DNA of 64,000 nt, taken from contig OU862908.1 of NCBI GenBank assembly GCA_917880885.1, positions 57,557,819 to 57,621,818 of the forward strand. Reading direction: 5' to 3'. Of the stretch, positions 9,381-21,281 are shown piece by piece. Position 1 is the first letter of the stretch, and each line of letters starts with the position of its first letter. The DNA comes from Limnephilus marmoratus. Lineage: Eukaryota; Arthropoda; Insecta; Trichoptera; Limnephilidae. The notes under the pieces are model-generated. The model had not been told where the DNA came from. It searched no databases and worked only from the letters and a program-made list of their open reading frames with translations. The position numbers and the translations under genes were made by a program.

Positions 9381-9860
9381 ATTAAATTAATGGAATCGCC
9401 CAGGTGGGCGAGTTATTAATGTAAGTAATTATATTTATTGTTTTACTTCTTACAAAATAACGCGACTGTACTCGTTCGGTGCTGAGCGAGATATGCACGA
9501 GATATGCATGTACGTACATATTTTTTAATGATTTTATTGAAACTAAAATTAAAATTCTAATACATAACTCTGCTAGATAATGTATTGATTTATTTTACTG
9601 CATGATTACATTATTTGAAATGGGTGTGGTATAATACAAAAACTTTTTTGAAAATTTAACAAATCTGCCAACGACCTATGGAATAACCTTATTATACTAA
9701 AAATTTTAAAAAATTCTCTAAATTTATTACATACGAATGCTAGATAAAAGAACAATCTTTCGAAATCCATTTATAATTTTGTTGTGGAAAAGAGTCAATA
9801 AGTCTAAAATCTTTTTTGAAAATGACGTATTTCCGGTTTTCTCTGGTAATGCCCTCTTAA

Positions 9861-10050
9861 ATGTATTTTTTAAGTCAATTTTATCTATCCCACCTATTTT
9901 ACCTATATCAACAGCATCGTCACCATCCTTAAAGCGATGATGAATCTCGGTAGGAGTCACTTTTTCAGCAGTTAAAAATTCGATATCAATACGCTGTTTA
10001 CTTTGCGCTGACATAGCACTAAAACACATCTCCATACTTCCGCTTATCAA
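9861..10050 (-). pseudogene. Mariner-type transposase N-terminal fragment
   Basis: The minus-strand frame contains SAQSKQRIDIEFLTAEK followed by VTPTEIHHRFKDGDDAVDIG, matching the N-terminal helix-turn-helix region of mariner-family transposases (IEFLTAEG-x-x-P-x-x-IHxR pattern). The frame then runs straight into the end of TTAA MITE copy 2, so nothing of the catalytic DDD domain remains. Function lost. Confidence 0.6.
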
Positions 10051-10911
10051 AATATACTGAATGAACTCAACGTCTTCAAACTTGCGCGTACGTATAGAGG
10101 AGTAATATTACTTCCATATTTCCAACTGGCCCGCTTCTGAAAGTCCTCGTGTTCGCGCTGTACTTAGGTTTAAAATTGATAAATAATTCACAAATAATCA
10201 TAATGTTATAATAATTTTAATTTCGGGAAGCCAACTCTTAGGGTATCATCTGTCGAATCAAAAATGATGGTAAAAGGGTGAATTAAAACATTGACTAGTT
10301 ATTCATGACCCGGGAATGTTTGTCTTTCTTTTTAAATAAGAAAAACAGAAATTATCTGTCGTAAAAAGTGTGAAAATGTTTAAAATGTTCGAGGCGCATT
10401 TTCCGGAAAAAGAACTTTGTGGGTTACTTTCAGCCAACGTCTAAATAAGAAGAGAATAGTGTTACAAGGGTTGGTACTCCATCAAAAGAATTCATTACAC
10501 AGTAACTACGTGCCCGGTTCCTGCCTATCCGGAAGTAAGATGCCCTGAGTGGCCAAGGATAAAACTCTCTTTTTTATATCTCAATTCTTTCTTTTTAGTT
10601 TCCAACTTCTGTCGAATAAAAGAGAAACTTGGAATGATTAAGTAAAAATAATGTATTCAACCTCTCAATATTGTTCGAAATACTTTCACATAATATTAGT
10701 CGAGAGAATTAAATTGTATTTCGTCTTCGTTAGTTTTCAGCGAAGGAAAATTATTTGTATTTTTTGGGCATTAACTGTGTAAAAATTTCAAGGCATTTTG
10801 TTTTGAAGAGTTTTATTTCACTTGTACATTTAATTTATTAATTTATTTATTTTAATTTAATTTTTATTCTTATGCTACCGGTTTCGATATATCTGTCGCA
10901 ATCTCGAAACA
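10051..10911. other. Spacer with a SINE-D tail scrap
   Basis: At 10300-10338 the string GGAATGTTTGTCTTTCTTTT matches the SINE-D 3' end. Otherwise I see nothing coding. Confidence 0.4.
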
Positions 10912-11830
10912 GTTGAATTAATAAAAGATTTAGGAATTATATTTGACAACAAACTGACATTTAATCAACACATTGAATACATTGTGAGTAAATCAAATAA
11001 ATTACTAGGTTTTATTGTAAGAACAACCAAACTGTTTAAGAATTCTAATAGCCTAATAATTCTATTCAATTCCTTAATCCGAAGTGTTCTTGAGTACGGG
11101 TCAACAGTCTGGAATCCACATTATATTACACAGGTATCTAGACTCGAATCAGTCCAAAGAAAATTTACACGGATTTTGTCTTACCGATCAGGTGTCCACC
11201 ATCTTTTAGACGGGTACGAACAAAGACTTACATATTTCAAATTAGAGAGTCTAGTTAAAAGACGAAACATAAATGACCTCTTAATGCTCTATAAAATTGT
11301 GAATAATCGTGTAGACAGTAACTTAGAACCAAGTCAAGGTATACGCCAGGCCCAAATCTACAAGAACCCTTAACATATTTTGGACTGAAATTTTTACGAA
11401 TAATACTGGATATTTTAATCCTATATCTAGAATGTCTCGGTCATACAACGATCTTGTTAAAATACACAGTTCCATAGATATTTTTGCAAATAATATAACA
11501 TATTTCAAAAAATATCTCCAAAATTTGTGCACTTAGAAAAAAAATTGTTATATTACTTTTCAGTAAATACTTTATAAATATGTATACTTGTTATTATTAT
11601 GTATTTCAATTTTGTATTTAAGTTTTCAAGTTATGTATAAATAATACTTGAATTGTTTTTCAAGAGTTTGCTTCTGTGAAAATGCATATGTGATTAATGC
11701 AGACACATTAATCTAGGGATACTTATATTTGTATTTTAATTTATTATTTACTACCCACTAAAATGTTGTATAAATATCCTGTTTGTGTCTCAAATAAATA
11801 AATAAAAATAAATGAAATAAAATAAAATCT
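10912..11830 (+). pseudogene. 5'-truncated LINE, RT C-terminus and 3' tail
   Basis: Translation from about 10918 gives IKDLGIIFDNKLTFNQHI, then LIRSVLEYGSTVWNPHY, SRLESVQRKFTRIL and LESLVKRRNINDLLMLYKI, the thumb region of Jockey/CR1-type RTs. One frameshift near 11370 leads to SRMSRSYNDLVKIHSSID and a stop near 11535. About 290 bp of 3' UTR end in an (ATAAA)-rich tail (11793-11830). It lacks the catalytic palm. Confidence 0.75.
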
Positions 11831-12690
11831 GTGTCATTGTCAAATACACCTCTTAAAATCAAACTGATGGAAAATTAGATGAAAAACACAAAACTATTTG
11901 GTTGGGCATTTACTCAATACACAGCTACAGTTTTTTAAATTTATATATACACCATAGACCATGTACTTGTAGTTAGTATTGTCACATGTTTCTTCCTACA
12001 TCCCTATATACTTGTAATTTTTATATTACCCACATCAGTCTTTAATCAATTCCGCATACCGCTTGCCGCATCCGCAAACCGAATCTCGCATACCACAAGT
12101 AACCGCGATTAATATAGTCATACCAGTGCATAATAAACCGAATCAAGATAGCAGAGAGTGCCACAAGTTTCCATAGTAAGTCTTTTTTCGCCTTTTTTTA
12201 TAATGTATTACAAAAATACATGAAGTAACACATTATTCCCAATGAGTTCAGAAAAAACTCATTACGTCGTGCTTTCTTTCTACACTGTGAAGTGGTAAAA
12301 ATACATAAAAAACACATTTCAAGGTCCTTCGATATCCACAGCCGCATAAAACACACATCACTATTGTTGAATGCGTTGCAAAATTTGGAAAATTTTTCGC
12401 TCTTATTTCAATAATTTTTTTTAGGTAAAATTCCACTAAAAGTTTATGTACTCCCCTTCCTTCTAATAATAATAATAATAATTGGATAATAGAGCGCCGT
12501 TTTTGTGAAAAATCACCTCAAGGGTGCTCTAATTGTTGTAATAATAGATTCTTCAATTTAATTAGTACTACAAACAATTATTTACGGCGGGGGAGATGGA
12601 AAAAACATGCACAAAACAGGTTGTTGGGTTCTTAGTTTTGGTTATTTAAATAGTTTGTACTATTTAGATTGAAGCTTAACTTTTCGGCAT
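11831..12690. other. Spacer with short repeats
   Basis: Holds an (ATA)n run at 12463-12482 and, at 12485-12530, a block (GCGCCGTTTTTGTGAAAAAT) that recurs near 18361 and 42775 on the minus strand. No gene seen. Confidence 0.4.
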
Positions 12691-12694
12691 GACC

Positions 12695-13004
12695 TCTCAT
12701 ATTTGGGGATGCTGTGTGGAGGGTCTTTTTAGGATAGGAAATTCTGGGATGGAAAAATCTGTGGGAATCTGGGGGGCGTATGAATCCATTCCTGCCATTG
12801 CAAAGCAAGGCGATGGGTCGAGACAGTTCCGCTGGAGATCTCCCGATCCCCCCACGCAGTAGTTGGGCAAACGTATCCGCCGCCAAGACCTAGACAAACC
12901 TCATTCCATGAACTAGGGCATACCCGCTGAGTCACCAATCGTGGTGTTGGTTAACCAATAAATGGTTACCTTGGCGGCGGTACCCACATCGGCCTCCCAA
13001 ATTG
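12695..13004 (-). repeat. SINE-B copy
   Basis: Read on the minus strand it runs from the SINE-B head (GGAGGCC...GGTACCGCCGCC, ACCATTTATTGG) through CCGGCGGATACG-like middle blocks to the shared tail AAAAAGACCCTCCACACAGC. The last about 55 bp of the hairpin tail are missing. Confidence 0.7.
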
Positions 13005-13630
13005 TTATTTGGAATATGAGTATGAGTATTTTTTAATAAATAATTAAATGTCTTTGAGTTGATCTAAATGGAAAAATTAATACAGTGGTAAAAATTTCTT
13101 AGTTCTTTAGGGTAGACATATTTTTAATTATACTTTTTTTTTAAATATTTTCTGGAACCCTAAGTTAAACTTATTCAAAAAATAATAATGTAGGTTAGTT
13201 TCAACTCTCAACGCAGCTTATTTTCAAAATAAAATATCCTCGTGATTCAATATTCAAACTAATTTGTAAGTATTGAATATCAGAATCTACTCAGGTTCTC
13301 TTGACAGGTGACAGGATGCTAGTGAATAAATAATCTATCTTCCAATGTACGTGGCTTGTAAATCATAGATGACATATTTTCTGTCGGCTGAGAATTTTGC
13401 ATTTTTGCAAAATACAGTTTGTTATTCTAGATTTTTACATCTACTTTTATACGTAGTGGAACAGCTTCGACTTTCGGCCACATTAACTGAATTATGGTTG
13501 TTGTTATTTTTATTTTTGTGGTTAACTATTCCTGCTCTCAACACAGGAGTTCCTAGTGAGACATGCACAGCAAATCGCCAATGTAATTTAATTAATATGG
13601 ATGAATATTAAAAAAATAAAAATGAAATGA
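13005..13630. other. Spacer; possible but unproven small secreted ORF
   Basis: A plus-strand frame at 13369-13611 contains a hydrophobic stretch (LWLLLFLFLWLTIPALN) followed by ETCTANRQCN, which has the look of a signal peptide plus a cysteine-containing mature start. There is no supporting exon or homologue I recognise, and a GTGAGA after GTTCCTA could be a splice donor. Treat as unsupported. Confidence 0.15.
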
Positions 13631-14351
13631 TTAAGAGGGCATTACCAGAGAAAGCCGGAAATACGTCATTTTCAAAAAAGTTTTTAGACGTATTGACTCT
13701 TTTCCACAAAAAATTATAAATGGATTTCGAAAGATTATTCTTTTATCTAGCATTCGTATGTAATAAATTTCTAGGATTTTTTTTAATTTTTAGTATAATA
13801 AGGTTATTCCATAGGTCGTTGGCAGATTTGTTAAATTTTCAAAAAAGTTTTTTTATTATACCACACCCATTTCAAATAATATAATCATGCAGTAAAATAA
13901 ATCAATACATTATCTAGCAAACGCAAGTTTTAGAATTTTAATTTTAGTTTCAATAAAATCATTAAAAAATATGTACGTACATGTGTTTCTTGACGAAAAT
14001 TGGTCCATTTGTGTATTTATTTGCGCACTTACAAACTAATACATTTCAGATTTTTTTAACATTCTTATTAAATTTAGACATTATTGAAAAATGATAAATA
14101 CTTATAATCAAAAAATAACTACAAAAAGTACACTATTTTAATAGTTTTATCATCACGCCTTTCAGCATTTTTGGATGAAGGTATAAATTAAAGCTAATTT
14201 GGATTGAAATCAATTCGATATTGAGTTATAATTTAAAAAAGCTGGTACGGAGAATAATTAATCTTTCTCATTGTAACCGCCCTGCACGATCGGAAGAACA
14301 ACTTTCGACGAAATGTGGATTTTCGTCCGCTGGCTGGTTAAACGCTCTTAA
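13631..14351 (-). mobile_element. TTAA-flanked MITE, family A, copy 3 (intact)
   Basis: 713 bp (13635-14347) with TTAA at both borders (13631-13634, 14348-14351). Termini are GAGGGCATTACCAG on the plus left and the complement of CTGGTTAAACGCTC on the right. Opposite orientation to copy 1 and uninterrupted, so it serves as the reference for the family. Confidence 0.85.
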
Positions 14352-14469
14352 GTCATAAAACGTTTTTTTTTAAATTGACAATTTTTATACTTTAAATATT
14401 TTGTATTTTCAGCGAAATTAGTTTTTACTTTAATGGAAAATATTTTATGTATAACCTAAATATTTAATT

Positions 14470-14645
14470 CCACCTAGCGCCTTGCACCCCAATTGGAGGG
14501 ATGGATTCATACGTCTGTCTCTCCTGGACCCCTATTTTCTACCCACCCCTCATATATTTTTTCTTCTTTAGCATCCAAAGATGAGAACATCTAAGATGAC
14601 ATAGGCCTCAAAAAGGGATTAATTTATTATTGGAGTGTTTTTTGA
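14470..14645 (+). repeat. SINE-B fragment, degenerate
   Basis: Contains GGATGGATTCATACGTCTGT, CTACCCACCCCTCATA and CTAAGATGACATAGGCCTC, in the order found in fuller SINE-B copies; head missing. Confidence 0.6.
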
Positions 14646-15544
14646 AGTGAAAATTCTTTAGCCCCGTTAGCGTTTTGAAATTCGGATGAAACGGAAATGG
14701 GTCACAAAAATTTATTATTTGACGGTCCTCACCACTAAGCACGGGCCTGCAATAGCGCCGCGGTATAAATTACCTGTCTCTCAGCGCCCAAAGAGACATC
14801 CAGCGAACGGTGGTTCGAAACCTACCAAATCCAAAAAAAAATAAACTTGCAGGCAAAAGAAAAAAAAGCGACATCTATCGACTTTCTAGTTTCACTTCTG
14901 CTGCCTGTGAATTGCACACTCTAATTTTTTTTTTCAAAAAGCGGTATGATAGTAAGTTCTTTTCAACACGTTACGGGTTATTATAGAGATATTTTTAAAA
15001 AATCCGTATTTTAGCAATAAACAACAGATATTTTATGAAATAAGTAACATTTTAAACGTTCTCTTGAATTAATAATAGTTTATTTATTTTATTACTCCAA
15101 TTCACATGAAATACGGGACTTCGGAATCAAAATCCTGTGTAAAAATTGATTTAACGCGTCTTAAATGCCATTCATGGCTATAAAACGGTTTAAACTGGGT
15201 CGTTAATGAGATAAATGCCAGTTCTCACGCATGTCTCGCATATTTATTATAAATAAAACACTTTATTGCTACACATGATGCCAACTAATGTTCCCTTTTC
15301 CATAATATCCAACACATTGTTTACATAAGAGGATTGTACGCACAACACAAGATTCAGTCAAAATGAAGAAATTTAATTTAGAAATAAATACGGATGAAGA
15401 ACATTCACTTATTTTTTACCTGCTACATTTTATAATATACTAATATATCAAGAAGCGAATCAAATTGCACCACTGACCTCGAAAAAAGTGGTTAATTGAT
15501 CAAGATTTTTTATATTGATATTGTTTCTAAGCACCTATACTTTA
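14646..15544. other. Spacer; possible tRNA-like scrap
   Basis: TAGCGCCGCGG near 14752 and GGTTCGAAACC near 14813 resemble Pol III A and B boxes and are followed by an A-rich run, so a worn tRNA-derived SINE is possible. Nothing else recognised. Confidence 0.25.
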
Positions 15545-15765
15545 TAAAATAAAGTAAAATTAGCCTTTATTGCCGGTAAACTTATAATCCATTATTCTTA
15601 GAAACAGCTGTCTTTCGACATATGACACATACTAAAGATTTCCATATTTCTCTATCCTTTGCAACTCTGATCCATTCTGGATCAGCCACCTTTTTTAGAT
15701 CATCTTCCCATCTTTTCGCTTGTCCACCTTTGTTTCTTTTACCGTCTCTTGGATGTCCCTATACT
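15545..15765 (-). pseudogene. RTE-like LINE 3' fragment
   Basis: Minus-strand translation gives GHPRDGKRNKGGQAKRWEDD, then DPEWIRVAKDREIWKSL, which is the C-terminal tail of RTE-type LINEs and parallels the fragment at 47-349. After the stop lies AATAAAGGCTAATTTTAC and an AT-rich end. RT and endonuclease are absent. Confidence 0.65.
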
Positions 15766-16992
15766 TTAATATCCATTGAATGTATCCATGTAATCTTATA
15801 TGTATATAAATATGTCTTTGTGGCTTTGAGTGTGTGTATTTATTTATTATTAATTTCAATAGCAAGGTTTGTACATGTATGTATAATGTATAATATAAGT
15901 ATAGATTCTTTTTTTTTCACAGACCATGCCCATGAAGGTCAGCAGATCTATATGTTACTCATCGTTTAATCGAACTTTCTAGGTCAAATCGAGCCGTTTA
16001 ATGTGATCGATCTTTTCGTGTAACTGGCCCGCTCATTTGAAATAAACTTCCCTCAGCTCTTATTAATATCCAGAACTTAAAAGTTCTGATTTAAAAGGGC
16101 TTTAAAAACGATTTCAATTTCGATTTCAATATACTCTAATAAGCCATGTTCCTCAAGTTTCCGGTAATTGTTTGGTTTCGATTACCTCCTTACTATACTT
16201 TTATGTGCACTCTGAATTTTTCTCATTTCTAATCGTAAATTGTCTCCTGTTCTACATTCTATTTTAGTTTTTAGTTTTAATGATTCTTGTTTAAATTGTC
16301 CCGTGCGAAAACAGCACTGTTGTTGTTCATTTTGTTCTCTTGGCATTGCTTTGTATATTCTTTGTTTCACGTTATTTAATCAATTTTTATAAGGACTCGT
16401 AAGGAACACTATAGGATTACGTTGAAGTTTATTATAATTAAGCACACTTGAAGTGAAATAACACAAAAATGCGCTATATAAATACTACGTTATTTTTATT
16501 ATTAATATGTTGCTTCAGTTGCCTGTGTTATTTCTATCTGTCTATGTATTTTATGACTTTGTATTGTAGTCATAGTCACTTGAATTGTTTTTTTTCTATA
16601 TCTCTTTTCTACATTGTCGCTTCTCGCTACACATGTGCTTTAGTGTTATAATTAATATTGTGAAATTGACCTGCCGACAAAGTACTTTGGCAGTTCAGCG
16701 GATTCTTATAATGGTGCATAAAAAAATGAAAAATAAAAAGAAGCCCGTCGTCATCACTCAGGATAATATTTGTCAAGTTTTGCCAGCTTGTACCTAACTT
16801 TCCAAATAAAGTGTCAACATTTTCACATATAAAAAAATAATCTAGTATTAATCCTATATCTAACATACTCTCTGTATTAAGTGGTAAATACTTAGTAATA
16901 TCTCTATTTTGATGCAGACAATTCGTGGTGGAATTCCATTTTAATAATGTATTAAAACTTTTTTCCACTTATTTTATAAAATAAGTTCTACT
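15766..16992. other. Spacer, nothing supported
   Basis: Several short open frames rich in F, I and C are what AT-rich noncoding DNA gives by chance. No repeats shared with the rest of the window were noticed. Confidence 0.35.
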
Positions 16993-17106
16993 GTCCCTTC
17001 CCCATTTTCACCATCAACAGAGGTATCCCAATCGGTGATGCCATAGTCTTACTGGCTGCAGACGGTTGGGAAGAACTGAGTCTGTTGTGCAATACTCACA
17101 AAAAAC
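16993..17106 (+). repeat. SINE-C 3' end fragment
   Basis: GGTGATGCCATAGTCTTACT, GGCTGCAGACGGTTGGGA and a final CAATACTCACAAAAAA match the 3' end of SINE-C (compare 51190-51259). Confidence 0.5.
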
Positions 17107-17318
17107 TGATTCTGGTGTTGATGGAACAACTGTATTGAATACATCGGAGGCAGATGTTTTAATGCTTTACATTCTAATTTTTGTTACCTTTTATGTCACT
17201 AATACATGCATCTTCGCGGCTTACTTAATACCCGTAAGAGAATGTAAAATTATCTGTTTCACTCTGTTGAAGATGAACGGAATCGAGCGGATTGTAAATC
17301 TTGGCGTCAAGAATAACA

Positions 17319-17400
17319 GCTGAGGTGTCCGAGTGGTTAAGGAGTTGGACTTGAAATCCAATGGGTTTTACCCGCGCAGGTTCGAATCCTGTCCTCAGCG
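17319..17400 (+). tRNA. tRNA-Ser-TGA: tRNA-Ser (anticodon UGA), copy 1
   Basis: 82 nt forming a class II tRNA: acceptor GCTGAGG pairs with CCTCAGC, discriminator G. Anticodon stem TTGGA/TCCAA encloses CTTGAAA with anticodon TGA at 17352-17354. A long variable arm (GGGTTTTACCC) marks it as serine. The T arm has CAGGTTCGAATCCTG. Box A (TGTCCGAGTGG) and box B (GGTTCGAATCC) are intact. A T-rich run starts 3 nt after the gene as Pol III terminator. CCA is not encoded, as expected of a nuclear gene. No intron. Confidence 0.96.
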
Positions 17401-17800
17401 ATCTTTTTTGTTTTTTTTTTTATCATTTGAAATATTTTGTTCTTACAAATTGCGGAGACTATTTTTTTGCATGTTTGCTTTGATTACAATTAAAATAATA
17501 ATTAATACCTAATAATAGTTAATTTTTATTTATAAAATTAATTTATATATATGATTGTCTGTGTACATAGCGCAGATCCGTGAAAAATCGCAGGTTATTT
17601 ATTATGCATGTAGGATTTGTGAAACTGATAGATGTATAAAAAATATTGGCCTAAGGATCGTTGTCTTTCAAAAACCAACATTATCAATTTTAGGGACGAA
17701 AAAAAATTAATATTCGAATGAACACCTTTAGTAAACGTCAATATGATATCATCTGTCAAAGTATAAACAAATGAAATACAAATTACAAATGTAGAATTAT
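17401..17800. other. Spacer after tRNA gene
   Basis: Starts with the Pol III T-run (17403-17421). No other feature supported. Confidence 0.4.
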
Positions 17801-17804
17801 CAAC

Positions 17805-18269
17805 CTATACATATACATATATAAAAAGGAATCCCTGTTTCCCTTGGTCGCGCCATAACTTTAGAACGACTTTACCAACTTCATTCATCTTTTTTTAAAT
17901 TTTCTAATACTTCGTAGAAGGTTCTTACGCAAAGAAAAAATAAGAAAATTGGATAATTTCAGAAAACTTAACGACTGTTTTAACTTCGCATGTTTGACAG
18001 TTCGTACGTTTGATGAAATTGAATTTAGCAGGAAGCCGTTTTTTTTATTGTACTAAAAGAATTGGATTTTTTGAATTACAGATATTTTAAATAGGTACCT
18101 ATGTTAGGTACCAAATTTGATTGATTGTTCTTATAATATACAAAAAAGGGGGAGGAGAAGGGGATGCGGGAGGGGAACGGGACGCCCGAGAAATGATATG
18201 CATATATACGCATAAAACAATTAATTTCTTTGAATATGAATATTTAAACGCATGCCGGGAACCAACTAG
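17805..18269 (+). mobile_element. Non-autonomous Helitron
   Basis: Begins with a TA-rich leader (ATATAAAAAGGAATCCCTGT) typical of insect non-autonomous Helitrons and ends GCATGCCGGGAACCAACTAG followed by T, that is CTAG at 18266-18269. The 5' boundary is approximate because the TC start has decayed. No Rep/helicase coding. Confidence 0.6.
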
Positions 18270-18672
18270 TTTATTATATAAAATAAAATCATTTTGATTA
18301 ATATATTTACATCATCAGTTTCAGTTTTGAAAACAAATGTAAATCCATGTTCTACAGTTCAGGCCTTGAGGTGATTTTTCACAAAAAAAAACAGCGCTGT
18401 ACAAATCAGCCAAACATGGTATTATCAGTGCGGCGAGGGATAAATGTAAAAACAAAAGGTTTTGTAACTTTGTCCTACGCAGGACCGTTATTTTAAGGTT
18501 TCCCAAGAGGTTAGGTACTACATAGTTCCAACTTGACCGTATAAAATTTTATATATCCGCCCCATTGCTTATATTACCTTGCATGCCCTACGATTTTGAC
18601 AAATTTTCTCCTGGATTGGCTTAGAAATATATTAAAGCGACTACACTCGGCTCCTTTCTATTTTATTAAATA

Positions 18673-19253
18673 CTAGCAGACCCGGCCACACGCTGCTATG
18701 GCTAACGAAACACAACGCCATTACCCAACCTTTATAAAATCCACACATCCCGCCTGCCAGCTGCCCGCTACCCACTGCCCGCTGCCGGAATTGAATATTT
18801 GAATTTCTCGACTTTTCTCTACTATAATAAGCATGTTTTTATACATATAAACCTTGCTCTTGAATCACTCTATCTATTGGTGAAAATCGCATGAATATCC
18901 GTTGCGTAGTTTAAAAGATCTATGCGCACATACATTTTGAGCGACTTCATCAAATAAAATAATTCAAATCAAATACCTACTTACTCTAGGACATCTATTT
19001 TCCAATTTCTTCCGTGGAATGAATTTCAAAAGTGACTATAGTACGGCCCGCCAGCCGTTTTAAATCACACAAAAATATGTTTTCTTTAAATTTCTCGGCT
19101 TTTCTCTAATATAATTTACATGTATTATACATATAAACATTCCTCTTCAATCACTCTATCTATTGGTGAAAACCGTATGAAAATCCGTTGCGTAGTTTAA
19201 AAGATTAACGCGCACATAAATTTTGAGCGACTTCATTTTATACTATGTAAGGA
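18673..19253 (-). mobile_element. Helitron with internally duplicated module
   Basis: On the minus strand it starts TCCTTACATAGTATAAAATG (19253, preceded by A) and ends in CTAG (18676-18673, followed by T): the TC...CTAG signature with insertion between A and T. GTGTGGCC-type stem sequence lies just before the end. A roughly 240-bp module (AGAGAAAAG near its start, GATTTTCATACGG/GATATTCATGCGA) occurs twice inside. Related copy: 22026-22550. Confidence 0.7.
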
Positions 19254-19366
19254 TAATTTTTTTTTAAACCCAATGAGTAAGTCCCCAAATTGTGATATTT
19301 AAATAAATGAAGACAATATTAATGAAACTCAATCAAAAATCTGGAAACAAAATAAAGATATTGACA

Positions 19367-19432
19367 CCTCTGGGACACGAAGCCAGCACCTTCAGTTTTC
19401 CGGACCACTGCGCTACCAACTGCACTAAGGTA
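19367..19432 (-). repeat. tRNA-like sequence, degenerate
   Basis: The minus strand reads TAGTGCAGTTGGTAGCGC (box A-like) and 25-30 nt later GGCTTCGTGTCCC (worn box B). Probably a pseudo-tRNA or the head of a tRNA-derived SINE; no functional fold is claimed. Confidence 0.4.
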
Positions 19433-19739
19433 TTCCTATCGGATACGAGATCATTTTTAACTGAATCATACTTCGACTAAGAACTACCAACATTATCTTC
19501 ATTTTTTTAAGACACAATTTTTGGCTAAATGACTTTCACTGACTTTATTTAATCAGTGTTTCTTGACATTACATGAAGTAAAAAATGTTCATGATTTTTT
19601 TTTTGTTTTCTTCTTAAAAATTCATAAAGTTGGGGCCGGGGTGAGTTGTTATCCGGTTACTCGACTGAGTGACCAATAGTGACATGTGATTTTTTTTTTG
19701 TTTTACCTGTATATTTTATCATTCTTTCAATAGCAATTT
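19433..19739. other. Spacer
   Basis: T-rich tracts only; no feature supported. Confidence 0.35.
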
Positions 19740-20340
19740 GATGACCCAGATGCAATGATAGCCATGTTCGATGGAGTCATAAGAAGTAAGCTGGAGTATG
19801 CTAGTGGTGTGTGGACTCCGCACCAAGCTAAATATATTAATATGCTAGAACAAATTCAGAAAAAGTTCCTTAGGTACGTCTATATGCGGATGAATGGAAC
19901 GTACCCGAGATTCATGCACCATATGGAATTACTTGAGGCAACAAATAGATTTAGCTTGGAAACTAGACGTTATGCAAATTTTGCAATTCTTAGTTTTAAC
20001 ATAATCCATAATCGTATTGACAGCCCATTCCTCTTGGAATGTTATGGCTTATACGTGCCTGAAAATTTCAGCCGTAGTCGTCGACACGACTTGTTCAAAA
20101 TACCATACGGCAGAACAGATGTTCTAGCACAGCATAGCATGGCAAGAGGAATGGTGCTGTTGAACGAAATATCGGAAACACTAGATATATATAACTCTTC
20201 TTTAGATAACCTTAAGATTTTTTTGTATAATAATCATCTTCCTAGGTGTTAAGACTGTCAAAATGAGAAAATTGTACAGTAATTGGATAAAAAATCTGTT
20301 GTACAATTAAAAAAAAAAAAAAATTAAAAAAAAATTAACA
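19740..20340 (+). pseudogene. 5'-truncated LINE, RT C-terminus
   Basis: An open frame ends at 20252 and reads MIAMFDGVIRSKLEYASGVW, then INMLEQIQKKFLRYVYMRM and FSLETRRYANFAILSFNII, the conserved thumb/C-terminal signature of Jockey-like RTs. A short 3' UTR leads to a poly(A)-like tail at 20309-20340. The catalytic palm is missing. Only mildly decayed, with no internal stop for 165 codons. Confidence 0.8.
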
Positions 20341-20652
20341 GTTTCACAAATTTTCAAAATTAATCATTGAAATTGGCAAACTTGGTACTCTAGCCTTAAT
20401 TCACATTAAAAATATTAAAGCGGTGTGGAAAATTGACTTTTGCGGTCAAAAGGTGTTGCTTGACGTAACATAACCTTAGGTAACCTTCCCTTAAATTAAA
20501 ACAATTACATTTAAATTTCAACACCGAAGTTCTTATCACCCGACCCAGGTAGCGAGCATCCATTTAAATTGTAAATATATCACTCGGAAACTTTAAATGA
20601 GTTTCAACCATACTAAGAGAATTTAAATAAATGACGCCCAAAGTTATCCAGC
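20341..20652. other. Spacer
   Basis: No gene or repeat recognised. Confidence 0.35.
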
Positions 20653-20867
20653 ATTCCACTAAATCAGGGGTGCCCAACCCAAATCGTTTGGTGGACTAAA
20701 AACAAAAATTACTGAACATACATTTTTACCGGTAATTCGGTGCCAAAAATTCAATTATTATGAAACCGCGAGCGATATCTTATTTTTGCCCACTCTCTCG
20801 CTCTCCACCATATAAGCGTCTATGTATGTCCTTTGCACTCACCCTTCACTTATTAAAATCGGTTCAG
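20653..20867 (+). mobile_element. hAT-like 5' end fragment
   Basis: CAGGGGTGCCCAACCC has the form of a hAT terminal repeat (CAGGGGTG-CCCAAC). The other end is missing; the SINE-C copy beginning at 20868 interrupts or replaces it. Confidence 0.4.
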
Positions 20868-21281
20868 TTTTTTTTTTTTTTTACAGCGAATACCGCACAA
20901 GAATCTCAACTGCTCCCGTCTGGAGCCAGTGAGACTATGGCATCCCCAATTGGGGTATGTTGTAAGGCTGAAGGTAGTAGGGAGGGGAAGGAGGTGGGAA
21001 GAGGAAGGTTGGGAAGTACCTGGCTATTCAGATCTGGTCACTAAACACGGTTAAAGCCATTTTCAAGCAACGTTTCAATTCTGAATGGTGGTCTTACACC
21101 AGGGCGATACTGACAGTATCTTCCACTCTGGAACATGCCGCAAATATACCATATATTATTTTAAATGAATTAATTGTGAAAACACAAATTAATCAAATAA
21201 AATTTATTTGCGCATGCCGGGTTCGAACCCGCGACCTCCGGATTGTAAGTCAAGAGTCTTACCCACTGGACTACGGAGGTC
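20868..21281 (-). repeat. SINE-C, full-length with tRNA-like head
   Basis: On the minus strand the tRNA head (GACCTCCGTAGTCCA at 21281; TTGACTTACAA anticodon arm, anticodon TAC, Val-like; perfect box B GGTTCGAACCC) is followed by GCATGCGCAAATAAA, the body, and an A-run (T-run on plus, 20868-20882). The antisense strand happens to be open for about 90 codons (see finding). Confidence 0.8.

Larger units (their letters stand above)
3551..9506 (-). mobile_element. Near-complete non-LTR retrotransposon (Jockey-like LINE) with a duplicated endonuclease
   Basis: A minus-strand element of about 6 kb (5.3 kb without its own MITE insertion). The 5' UTR runs from about 9506 to 9381, with a tandem GAGATATGCA at its very start. 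ORF1 is 9380-8310, a degenerate endonuclease frame 8263-7533, ORF2 7548-4810 and its displaced C-terminus 4237-3922. The 3' UTR runs to an A-rich tail (T-rich on plus, 3551-3595). Gag-like ORF1 with CCHC knuckles plus APE-type endonuclease and RT in ORF2 is the Jockey-superfamily layout. No clear target-site duplication: the flanks share only CAT. Clade assignment is by domain order and motif style, not by phylogeny. Confidence 0.85.
3178..9860 (+). mobile_element. TTAA-flanked MITE, family A, copy 2, split by a LINE
   Basis: Left end GAGCGTTTAACCAG with TTAA at 3178-3181; right end CTGGTAATGCCCTC with TTAA at 9857-9860. The element proper occupies 3182-3550 and about 9507-9856. The sequence that is continuous in copy 1 (AAACACATGTACGTACAT, near 789-805) is interrupted here between AAACACAT and GTACGTACAT by the large LINE. 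The MITE therefore predates the LINE insertion. Confidence 0.8.

Noticed and set aside
9737..9940. Apparent protein-coding frame continuous with the mariner fragment
   Set aside because: Much of it is the terminal part of TTAA MITE copy 2; only the minus-strand segment upstream of the MITE matches a transposase.
13369..13611. Candidate secreted peptide exon
   Set aside because: Signal-like hydrophobic stretch plus two cysteines only; no splice-consistent neighbouring exon could be found.
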